DNA of 14,172 nucleotides, from the NCBI RefSeq assembly GCF_000721495.1, contig NZ_JOHY01000095.1, forward strand, positions 1 through 14,172, written 5' to 3'. Shown in pieces: positions 1-6,401 of this stretch. Source of the DNA: Streptomyces sp. NRRL F-5123 (GTDB taxonomy: Bacteria > Actinomycetota > Actinomycetes > Streptomycetales > Streptomycetaceae). Numbering within the stretch: position 1 is the stretch's first letter; each line of letters opens with the position of its first letter. The position numbers and the translations under genes were made by a program. Below the pieces are notes generated by a model. That model did no database searches. It saw only the letters and a program-made list of their open reading frames with translations, and was not told the origin of the DNA.

Positions 1-1329
1 CGTCACCGGCGGCAGCTCCACCACCGGACCGTCCCACGACGCCAGCAGCTCCCGCTCCGCCACCGGCAGCAACTCCAGCCCGCTCACCGGCAGTTCGGGA
101 GAGGACGTGGCGGAGCGGAGAAGGTGGAGGAAGCGGGCGGCCATGCGCTCCGCGGTCGCGTCGTCGAAGAGGTCGGTGCTGTGGATGAGGATGCCGACCA
201 CGCTGCCGTCGGGCTGCTCGTAGAGGTCGAGGGTCAGGTCGGTGCGGGCGGAGTGCCAGCCCAGCGGGAAGGACTCGGCGTCCAGGCCCGGGAGCGGCTC
301 GGCGACCGTGCCGTGCGTGTGCAGCGCGAAGAGTGCCTGGTAGATCGGCGTCCGGCTCAGGTCGCGGGCGACGCCGAGTGCGCCGACGAGCTGCTCGAAG
401 GGCACTTCGGGGTGGGCGAGTCCGGACAGCACGCTGCGCCGGGTGGCGCGGACCAGGTCGGTGAAGGAGGGGTCGCCGGACAGGTCGCAGCGCAGCACCA
501 TCGTCGTCGACAGGTAGCCGATGACGCCTTCCAGTTCGGGCCGCCCCCGGCCCGCGGACGGGGTGCCCACGGAGAAGTCGCTCTGCCCGCTGTGCCGCGC
601 GAGCAGCACCTCGTACGCCGCCAGCAGCACCATGTACGGCGTGCAGCGCGTCTGACGGGCCAACGCCCGTACCGCGTCCGCCAGTTCCTTGTCGAGCGTG
701 AAGCGCACCTCGCCGCCGTCCGTGCTGCGCTCGGCGGGGCGCGGCCGGTCGGTCGGCAGTTCGAGGTCCGGCGCCCCGGCCAGCTGCCCGACCCACCAGG
801 CGGGGTCGGCCTGGGTGTCGCCGGCGGCGGCGACCACGTCGGCGTACTGCAACGGCGGTGCGGGCAGCGGCTGTCCGGCGTAAAGGGTGGCGACCTCGTC
901 GCGCAGCACGTTGAAGGACCAGCCGTCGCTGTTGATGTGGTGCGTGACCGCGCACAGGACGTGGTCGTCCGGCCCGATCCGTACCAGGGTGACGCGCAGC
1001 GGCGGTTCCGCGGTGAGGTCGAAGGGGGTGTTGGCGCGGGCGGCGACGATGCGCTCGGCGTGCTCGGCCGACTCCGCCGCCGTGACCTCGATGCGTACCG
1101 GGCGCGGGTCCTCGACGACCGCGCGGGCCGTGCCGTCCTCGGCGGTGAAGCGGGTGCGCAGCGCCTCGTGCCGGGCGACCACGGCGGTGAAGGCCGCCTC
1201 CAGCGCGGGCACGTCCAGCGCGCCGCGCAGCCGGTAGGCGTAACCGGCGTTGTGCGAGGGGTCCTCGGGGTCGAACTGGTGCAGGAACCACAGTCTCTGC
1301 TGCCCGAACGAGAGCGGTCCGGTCTTCAC
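1..1329 (-). CDS. NRPS, N-terminal condensation domain (partial, runs off left edge)
   Basis: The 443 visible codons form one complete condensation (C) domain, which joins an upstream carrier-bound acyl or peptidyl donor to an amino acid on the downstream carrier. C1 (LSFGQQRLWFL) lies almost at the N-terminus, C2 (RHEALRTRF) follows, and the catalytic HHINSDG is at residues 130-136 with both His and Asp present. Further on are IGYLSTT (C5-like), HPEVPFEQL (C6) and RDLSRTPIYQ (C7). The last visible residues resemble the C-to-A linker, so an adenylation domain probably follows outside the window. I chose GTG at 1329 because GGAGAG (1339-1334) sits 4 nt upstream; an in-frame GTG at 1341 would add four residues but has no clear RBS. 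No docking domain or loading module precedes the C domain, so this subunit presumably takes its donor from another protein. It diverges from the plus-strand operon. The HHxxxDG context suggests an ordinary peptide-bond-forming C domain. Substrate unknown. Confidence 0.93.
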   Translation of the reverse strand, partial: MKTGPLSFGQQRLWFLHQFDPEDPSHNAGYAYRLRGALDVPALEAAFTAVVARHEALRTRFTAEDGTARAVVEDPRPVRIEVTAAESAEHAERIVAARANTPFDLTAEPPLRVTLVRIGPDDHVLCAVTHHINSDGWSFNVLRDEVATLYAGQPLPAPPLQYADVVAAAGDTQADPAWWVGQLAGAPDLELPTDRPRPAERSTDGGEVRFTLDKELADAVRALARQTRCTPYMVLLAAYEVLLARHSGQSDFSVGTPSAGRGRPELEGVIGYLSTTMVLRCDLSGDPSFTDLVRATRRSVLSGLAHPEVPFEQLVGALGVARDLSRTPIYQALFALHTHGTVAEPLPGLDAESFPLGWHSARTDLTLDLYEQPDGSVVGILIHSTDLFDDATAERMAARFLHLLRSATSSPELPVSGLELLPVAERELLASWDGPVVELPPVT

Positions 1330-1333
1330 AGGT

Positions 1334-1339
1334 CTCTCC
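1334..1339 (-). promoter_or_regulatory. Ribosome binding site of the minus-strand NRPS gene
   Basis: GGAGAG on the minus strand, 4 nt before the GTG at 1329. The spacing is short but it is the only good Shine-Dalgarno match nearby, and it decides between the two in-frame GTG codons (1329 and 1341). Confidence 0.5.
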
Positions 1340-1514
1340 ACGTGCTGTGCTGTGCCGTGCGGTACGTGTGCGGGTACGCCTGGAAGGCGAGTGCGGTGCG
1401 TGTCCATGCGAACGGGCACGGTTGCGGAAGGCGCGCGGGATGGCGGTCTCGGGGCAACTGTGACTGATGCGGCGGCGGTGAATTTCGTAAACTCGGCCGA
1501 CACATTTTCGAGGG

Positions 1515-1543
1515 TTGACGGTTCTGGGTGACGATGCCAGGGT
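1515..1543 (+). promoter_or_regulatory. Candidate sigma70-type promoter of the NRPS/dehydrogenase operon
   Basis: TTGACG (1515-1520), a good -35 match, is followed after 17 nt by CAGGGT (1538-1543), a weak -10 that keeps the A at position 2 and T at position 6. Transcription would begin near 1550, giving a leader of about 105 nt that contains the palindrome at 1586-1600. Prediction from pattern only. Confidence 0.4.
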
Positions 1544-1585
1544 GAGGCCCGCTCAGTCAATGAGCGTATTTCGGGGGATGCGCTG

Positions 1586-1600
1586 CGCCGCACTGCGGCG
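1586..1600. repeat. 15-bp hyphenated palindrome in operon leader (possible operator)
   Basis: CGCCGCA-C-TGCGGCG is a perfect 7-bp inverted repeat around one central base. Flanking GGGAT (1575-1579) and ATCCC (1604-1608) form an outer inverted repeat with the same centre region. It lies between the candidate promoter and the start codon. It could bind a dimeric repressor, or fold as a leader hairpin with a CACTG loop. No regulator gene is in the window. Confidence 0.4.
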
Positions 1601-1641
1601 TCGATCCCGTCAATTGACCGGCTATTGTCCGGTTTTGGCAC

Positions 1642-1647
1642 AGGGGG
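1642..1647 (+). promoter_or_regulatory. Ribosome binding site setting the start of the adenylation gene
   Basis: AGGGGG lies 8 nt before the GTG at 1656. This favours GTG 1656 over upstream in-frame starts such as ATG 1515, which falls on the candidate -35 and would add 47 residues unlike any AMP-binding protein. Confidence 0.7.
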
Positions 1648-1655
1648 ATCAGCAC

Positions 1656-3062
1656 GTGAGTACGATCCTTTCCGAATTGCTGCGTGCCCGCGCGGCAGCG
1701 GAAGCTGATCGTCCGGCTTTGAAAGTTGCGGGGGCAGGAAACCTTACTTTCGAAAGCTGGTGGCGCCGCTCCGACGCTGTCGCCGTAGGTCTGCTGCGCC
1801 GCGGTGTCACTCCCGGCGACCGCGTCGGGCTCGTCTTCGGGAACGCCGACTGGATCGACTACGCGGTCGCCTTCCTCGGCACCCTCAAGGCCCGCGCCGT
1901 CGCCGTACCGCTGTCCGACCAGCTCGGCGCCGCCGACATCGACGCCCGGCTGTCGCACTGCGGTGCCGCGCTCGTGCTGCGCGCCGGTGAGCTGCCCGCC
2001 GTGGAGGCGGAGCCGGGTACGGACCTCGTCCCGCCCGCGCCCGGGGACCTGGCGCAGATCCTCTACACCTCGGGAACGACCGGGCGGCCCAAGGGCGTCG
2101 CCGCCACCCACGCCAACCTCGGCCACGGCTGGGGCGGCCGCCGCAAGCCCTTCACGCACTCCGAGACGCTTGCGCACGCCTTCCCGATCGGCACCCAGGC
2201 CGGGCAGTGGATGCTCGCCAACGCCGTCGGCGCGCACCCCACCGTGGTCACCCTCGGCCGCTTCACGCCCGGCCGCTTCGCCCGCATGATCGAGGAGCAC
2301 CGCGCGGGCACGGTCTTCCTCGTCCCCACCATGGCGATCGAACTCCTCTCCAGCGGGGCGCACCTGAAGGCGGACCTGTCCAGCGTGCTGCTGCTCGGCT
2401 CGGCCGCGGCCCCGCTGCCCGCGCGGATCGCCGGTGAACTCGCCACGGCCTTCCCGCGCGCGACGATCGCCAACTACTACACCTCGACCGAGGCCGCGCC
2501 CGCGCAGACCGTGATGCTCTACAACTCCGGCCGCCCCTCCAGCGTCGGCCGCCCGGCCTCCGCGGGCGACGTCCGCGTGGCCACCGCCGAGGGCGAGCCG
2601 CTGCCCGCGGGTGAGACCGGCGAGGTGTGGATGCGCTCTCCCACCGCGAGCCGCAGCTACTACGGCGACGCGGCCGCCTCCGCGGGCGTCTTCCGCGACG
2701 GCTGGGTGCGCATGGGCGACCTCGGCTACGTCGACCCGGACGGCTACCTCTACCTGGTCGACCGGGAGAGCGACGTCGTCAAGTCCGGTGCGCACAAGGT
2801 CTCCACGCTGCACGTCGAGGAGGCCGTCTACGAGCACCCGGACGTCGTGGAGGCCGCGGCCTTCGGGGTGCCGCACCCGGCGCTCGGCACCGCGGTCGCG
2901 GTCGCCGTCGTCGGCAGCGCGGACCACACCGAGCTGCGTGCCTTCCTCAAGTCCCGGCTGGCGTCCCACGAACAGCCGCACCACCTGATCACGCTCGAAG
3001 CCCTGCCGCGCAACCACGGCGGCAAGGTGGACAAACGCGCCCTGCGAGAGGTCGTCCGATGA
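1656..3062 (+). CDS. Stand-alone acyl-adenylating enzyme (AMP-binding / NRPS A-domain family)
   Basis: This 468-residue ANL-superfamily enzyme activates a carboxylic acid with ATP and passes it to a carrier phosphopantetheine or CoA. Visible motifs are A3 YTSGTTGRPKG (from Tyr137), A5 NYYTSTEA (273-280), A7 MGDLGY with ribose-binding Asp355, the A8 hinge KSGAHKVS, and A10 GGK with catalytic Lys457 near the C-terminus. Nothing follows A10, so there is no carrier domain in cis. Aligned by eye with the serine A domain of the last operon gene, the position of the amino-group-binding Asp is Gly (FPIGTQAGQW) and the next pocket position is Phe. This resembles acyl- or aryl-acid ligases more than amino-acid A domains. 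The A3 motif is also early compared with typical 500-540-residue relatives, so the N-lobe is compact. The stop overlaps the next start (ATGA), suggesting it loads the carrier domain of that C-T protein. The exact acid cannot be read. An acyl-CoA ligase role is the alternative. Confidence 0.9.
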   Translation: MSTILSELLRARAAAEADRPALKVAGAGNLTFESWWRRSDAVAVGLLRRGVTPGDRVGLVFGNADWIDYAVAFLGTLKARAVAVPLSDQLGAADIDARLSHCGAALVLRAGELPAVEAEPGTDLVPPAPGDLAQILYTSGTTGRPKGVAATHANLGHGWGGRRKPFTHSETLAHAFPIGTQAGQWMLANAVGAHPTVVTLGRFTPGRFARMIEEHRAGTVFLVPTMAIELLSSGAHLKADLSSVLLLGSAAAPLPARIAGELATAFPRATIANYYTSTEAAPAQTVMLYNSGRPSSVGRPASAGDVRVATAEGEPLPAGETGEVWMRSPTASRSYYGDAAASAGVFRDGWVRMGDLGYVDPDGYLYLVDRESDVVKSGAHKVSTLHVEEAVYEHPDVVEAAAFGVPHPALGTAVAVAVVGSADHTELRAFLKSRLASHEQPHHLITLEALPRNHGGKVDKRALREVVR

Positions 3063-4510
3063 AGCGCCAACTCTCCTTCACCCAGCACGGAATGTGGATC
3101 GCCGCGCGCATGGGGGCTGTCACCGCCTACCACATGCCCGTCGTCATCGCCCTGGACGGCGACGTGGACCGCGGCGCGCTCGCCAAGGCCTGCCACGCCG
3201 TCGTCGAGCGCCACCCGCTGCTCGGCTGCGCGCTGAGCGCCGAGGACGGCGACCCCGCGCTCGTCCCCGCCGCGCACACGCCCGTGCTGGAGGAGGCCGG
3301 CACCGTTGCCGAGGCCGTCACCCGGCCCTTCGACCTGCACAGCGGCCCGCTGGTGCGCTTCGTGCTGGTCGGCGGCGACACGCTGGTGGTCGTCGCGCAC
3401 CACCTCGTCTTCGACGGGGCCTCCAAGGACGTGCTGGTCGCGGACCTCGCCACGTACTACGAGGGCGGCATCCCGGCCGAGCTGGAGCACGCCGACCACG
3501 CGGCCGCCCAGCGTGAGCGCGTCGCCGAACTCCTCCCGCAGGCCGCCGACTTCTGGGCCGGGCGGTGGCACGAGCCCGCCGCCACCGCCGTGCCCGGCGG
3601 TTCGCTGCGCTCGCGCGGCGCCGCCGACGCGGACGTCCTGGAGGTGCCGCTCCCGCTGCCCCGCCTCGACGGCCTGACCTCCTTCGAGGTGCTGGTCGCC
3701 GCGGTGCACGTGCTGCTCGCCTCGTACGGCAACGCCGAGGTCGTCACCGCCCTCGACCTCGCCACCAGGACCGAGGCGGAAGCCCCGCACATCGGCGCGT
3801 ACGTCAACGAACTCCCGCTGTTCTCCCGGCCGTCCGGGCAGCAGGCCTTCGCCGACTTCGCCGCCGGGCTGCGCGCGGAACTCCGCGAGATCTACCGCTA
3901 CCGCGAGGTGCCGCTCGCCCGCGCGGTGCCCGGGCTGCGGCCGCACGCCGCGCTCGCCCCGGTGTCGATCAGCTACCGGCGGCTGCCGGACACCCGCAGC
4001 CCGCTCGGCGACGTGCAGTGGCTCGCCTTCAACCACAGTGTGCGCGGCGCGCTGCAGCTCCAGATCGCGCACGGCCCGTCGGGCGCGGTCGCGAGCCTGC
4101 GTTACGACCCGCTCGAACTCCCCGCCGCCGGGCGCTTCGTGGACGACCTGACCCGGGTGCTCACCGCAGCCGGTCGCGACCCGCGGCAACGGCTCGCCGA
4201 CCTCGTCGACTTCACCGCGCCGGTCGCCGAGCCGGAGGAGCAGACGGACGAGGCCGCAGGAGCCGCGCGGGGCGACGAGGCGCTCGCCGCGGGTGACCCG
4301 CTGGTCGCCCAGGTGCGGGAGATCTGGGAGCAGGTGCTCGACATGGCGCCGATCGGCCTGCACGACGACATCTTCGACCTCGGCGGCCACTCGCTCACGA
4401 TCACCCAGATCATCGCCCGCATGCAGCAGCAACTCGGCGTGGAGATAGGCCTGGACGACTTCTTCGACAACTCCACCGTCGCGGGCGTGGTCGCGGTGAT
4501 CCGCCGATGA
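3059..4510 (+). CDS. NRPS condensation-carrier (C-T) didomain protein
   Basis: The 483 residues hold a condensation domain (about 1-410) and a peptidyl carrier domain (about 415-483), joined by an acidic, Ala-rich linker. The C domain has intact HHLVFDG at 114-120. The carrier motif is LGGHSL with phosphopantetheine-accepting Ser445. There is no A domain between C and T, so the carrier must be charged in trans; the adenylating enzyme encoded just upstream is the obvious candidate. The C domain could then couple a donor (acyl-dihydrolipoyl, acyl-CoA or upstream carrier thioester) to the unit on Ser445, or pass Ser445-bound material on. C1 (LSFTQHGMWIA) departs somewhat from the usual RLWxL pattern, suggesting a diverged C domain. 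ATG 3059 overlaps the previous stop by 4 bp and follows GAGAGG (3046-3051). Confident on domains, unsure which substrate is donor and which is acceptor. Confidence 0.93.
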   Translation: MKRQLSFTQHGMWIAARMGAVTAYHMPVVIALDGDVDRGALAKACHAVVERHPLLGCALSAEDGDPALVPAAHTPVLEEAGTVAEAVTRPFDLHSGPLVRFVLVGGDTLVVVAHHLVFDGASKDVLVADLATYYEGGIPAELEHADHAAAQRERVAELLPQAADFWAGRWHEPAATAVPGGSLRSRGAADADVLEVPLPLPRLDGLTSFEVLVAAVHVLLASYGNAEVVTALDLATRTEAEAPHIGAYVNELPLFSRPSGQQAFADFAAGLRAELREIYRYREVPLARAVPGLRPHAALAPVSISYRRLPDTRSPLGDVQWLAFNHSVRGALQLQIAHGPSGAVASLRYDPLELPAAGRFVDDLTRVLTAAGRDPRQRLADLVDFTAPVAEPEEQTDEAAGAARGDEALAAGDPLVAQVREIWEQVLDMAPIGLHDDIFDLGGHSLTITQIIARMQQQLGVEIGLDDFFDNSTVAGVVAVIRR

Positions 4511-5424
4511 CCGTGTCGAGCACTGTCTGGGAGCGCTCCCACACGGTGAGCGACCTTCCTTCCGACGACGACCTGACGCAACTGCTCACCATCCGCGCCT
4601 TCGAGCTCAAGCTGCTCGACCTCTTCGACCGCGGCATGCTCAACGGCACGACCCACACCTGCCTCGGCCAGGAGTACGTCCCCGTCGCCCTCGACGCGCT
4701 GCTCGGCCCCGCCGACCACGTCTTCAGCAACCACCGGGGCCACGGCCACTACCTCGCCCGGCACCGCGATCCCGAGGGCCTCCTCGCGGAGATCATGGGC
4801 CGCCGCGGCGCGGTGTGCGGGGGCGTGGGCGGCAGCCAGCACATCAAGCGCGACCGCTACCTGTCGACCGGCGTCCAGGGTGAGAGCCTGCCCGTCGCCT
4901 GCGGCGTCGCCCTGCACCTCAAGCGCACCGAACCCGGCGCGCTCGCCTGCGTCTACATCGGCGACGGCACGTGGGGCGAGGGCGGCGTCTACGAGGCGCT
5001 CAACCTCGCCGCGCTGTGGGAACTGCCGCTGCTCGTCGTCGTCGAGAACAACGGCATCGCCCAGTCCACGCCGACCACCCGCACCATGGCGGGCAGCATC
5101 GCCGGGCGCGCCGCCGCCTTCGGCATCGACCACGTCCGCACCGGCTCCAGCGACCTGGACGAGATCCGCACGCTGCTCGCGCCCGCGGTCGCGGCCGTAC
5201 GCCAGGGGCGGCCGCTCGTCGCGGAGTTCGCCACCCACCGGCTCGGTCCGCACAGCAAGGGCGACGACACCCGCGGCGCCGAGGAGATCGCCGCCGCGCG
5301 CGCCGCCGACTGGTACCCGCGGCTCGCCGCCGCGGATCCCGGGCGTTTCGCCCGACTGGACGCCGCCGCCCGCGCCCGCGTGGACGCCGTCGCCGAGGAC
5401 GTCGCCGGGAGGGAGCCGGTATGA
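4507..5424 (+). CDS. 2-oxoacid dehydrogenase-like E1 component, alpha subunit (thiamine diphosphate-dependent)
   Basis: This 305-residue protein resembles E1-alpha of the pyruvate, branched-chain or acetoin dehydrogenase family. With E1-beta it forms a thiamine diphosphate (ThDP) enzyme that decarboxylates a 2-oxo acid, or cleaves a ketose, and transfers the resulting unit to a lipoyl arm. Family marks are HTCLGQE near the N-terminus, NHRGHGHYLA, GGSQH (usually GGSMH), and the Mg/ThDP motif GDG (152-154) ending in ENN (180-182). Length is slightly short for bacterial E1-alpha (about 320-370 residues). The first 20 residues are not conserved-looking. ATG 4507 overlaps the previous stop (ATGA) and has only a weak RBS-like GGTGAT (4495-4500), so translation is probably coupled. 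Its place between NRPS genes, with no other catabolic genes nearby, argues for a biosynthetic role. Substrate is not evident: pyruvate, a branched 2-oxo acid and a ketose phosphate are all possible. Confidence 0.92.
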   Translation: MTVSSTVWERSHTVSDLPSDDDLTQLLTIRAFELKLLDLFDRGMLNGTTHTCLGQEYVPVALDALLGPADHVFSNHRGHGHYLARHRDPEGLLAEIMGRRGAVCGGVGGSQHIKRDRYLSTGVQGESLPVACGVALHLKRTEPGALACVYIGDGTWGEGGVYEALNLAALWELPLLVVVENNGIAQSTPTTRTMAGSIAGRAAAFGIDHVRTGSSDLDEIRTLLAPAVAAVRQGRPLVAEFATHRLGPHSKGDDTRGAEEIAAARAADWYPRLAAADPGRFARLDAAARARVDAVAEDVAGREPV

Positions 5425-6401
5425 GGGTCGCCGAGAACCTGAACGCCGCGCTGCACGGCCTCATGGAGCAGCGTCCCGAACTCCACGTGCTGGGCGAGGA
5501 CATCGCCGACCCGTACGGCGGCGCCTTCAAGATCACCCGCGGGCTGTCCACCCGCTTCCCCGAGCGCGTGCTGTCCACGCCCATCAGCGAGAACGCCATC
5601 ACCGGTGTCGCTGCGGGGCTCGCGCTGGCCGGGGACAGCGCGATCGTCGAGATGATGTTCGGCGACTTCACCGCCCTGGCCTTCGACCAGCTGGTCAACT
5701 TCGCCGCCAAGTCCGTGTCCATGTACGGCTCCACGGTGCCGATGCGGATGGTGCTGCGCTGCCCGGTGGGCGGCGGGCGCGGCTACGGCCCGACCCACAG
5801 CCAGAGCCTGCAGAAGCACTTCGTGGGCGTCCCGAACCTCGCGCTGTACGAGGCCTCGCCCTTCCGCGACAGCGCGGCCGTCCTCGCCGAGATGCTCGAA
5901 CGCGGCGAGCCCGGCGTGCTGTTCGAGGACAAGGTCCTTTACACCAGGCGGATGTACGAGGTCGAGCCGCCCTTCGTCCTCGCCGAGCGCGACGGCGGCA
6001 CCGCGGAGGTGTCCCTGCCCGGCGAACAGCCCGACTGCGTCGTCATCGCGGCGGGCGGTGTCGCCCACCGCGTCCTGGAGGCCATGCGCACGCTCCTCGT
6101 CGAGGAGGACATCGCCTGCACGCTGCTCGTGCCCTCGCGGCTCTACCCCTTCGACGCGGAGGACCTCCGACTCCCCGACGTCCGCCGGGTCTTCGTCGTC
6201 GAGGAGGGCACCGCGGGCGGCACGTGGGGCGCCGAGGTCGCGCACGTCCTCCACCGCCGCCTGTGGTCCCGCCTCGACGGCCCGGTCACCCTCGTCCACT
6301 CCGCCGACTCCGCCATCCCCACCGCCGCACACCTCGAACGCGCCGCCCTCGTCGGCGCCGCGAGCGTGCACCGCACGATCCTGGAGACGCTGCGTGGCTG
6401 A
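5421..6401 (+). CDS. 2-oxoacid dehydrogenase-like E1 component, beta subunit
   Basis: This 326-residue protein is full length for the family and partners the preceding E1-alpha in an expected alpha2-beta2 heterotetramer. It begins like E1-beta proteins (VAENLNAALHGLM, then VLGEDIADPYGG). The ThDP-activating glutamate is Glu57 in PISENAITGVAAG. The active-site histidine is probably His126 in GPTHSQS, equivalent to the QHSQ region of pyruvate dehydrogenase. The C-terminal transketolase-type domain carries FVVEEGTAGGTWGAEV, the usual conserved block. The catalytic residues look intact, so an active enzyme is expected. ATG 5421 overlaps the E1-alpha stop (ATGA) and follows a strong GGGAGGGAG (5407-5415). 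Tight coupling with E1-alpha fits equimolar subunit production. A 1-deoxyxylulose-5-phosphate synthase or transketolase is unlikely because these are single longer chains. Confidence 0.93.
   Translation: MRVAENLNAALHGLMEQRPELHVLGEDIADPYGGAFKITRGLSTRFPERVLSTPISENAITGVAAGLALAGDSAIVEMMFGDFTALAFDQLVNFAAKSVSMYGSTVPMRMVLRCPVGGGRGYGPTHSQSLQKHFVGVPNLALYEASPFRDSAAVLAEMLERGEPGVLFEDKVLYTRRMYEVEPPFVLAERDGGTAEVSLPGEQPDCVVIAAGGVAHRVLEAMRTLLVEEDIACTLLVPSRLYPFDAEDLRLPDVRRVFVVEEGTAGGTWGAEVAHVLHRRLWSRLDGPVTLVHSADSAIPTAAHLERAALVGAASVHRTILETLRG

Larger units (their letters stand above)
1330..1655. promoter_or_regulatory. Divergent intergenic control region
   Basis: This 326-base gap separates two genes transcribed away from each other, so it must hold the leftward promoter of the minus-strand NRPS and the rightward promoter of the operon. 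The part near 1480-1640 is visibly richer in A/T than the genes. It contains TTGACG (1515-1520), TTGACC (1614-1619), a palindrome (1586-1600) and an inverted repeat ACCGG-7-CCGGT (1617-1621 and 1629-1633) just before the operon RBS. For the leftward gene the best -35-like hexamer is TTTACG (1491-1486), but the sequence 16-18 nt downstream makes a poor -10, so I do not call that promoter. I see no convincing small gene and no actinobacterial iron-box motif. Confidence 0.6.

Noticed and set aside
124..1467. Long plus-strand open frame (447 codons) opposite the left NRPS gene
   Set aside because: It is antisense to a clear condensation domain, rich in Gly/Arg/Val with no family motifs: a typical high-GC shadow frame.
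1515..1655. N-terminal extension of the adenylating enzyme from ATG 1515
   Set aside because: The 47 extra residues are Arg-rich and unlike the family, the ATG coincides with the candidate -35 box, and GTG 1656 has a good RBS.
1330..1655. Iron-box (DmdR/IdeR-type) operator
   Set aside because: I looked for the TTAGGTTAGGCTAACCTAA-like pattern because of the EntF/EntS resemblance and found nothing similar in the divergent region.
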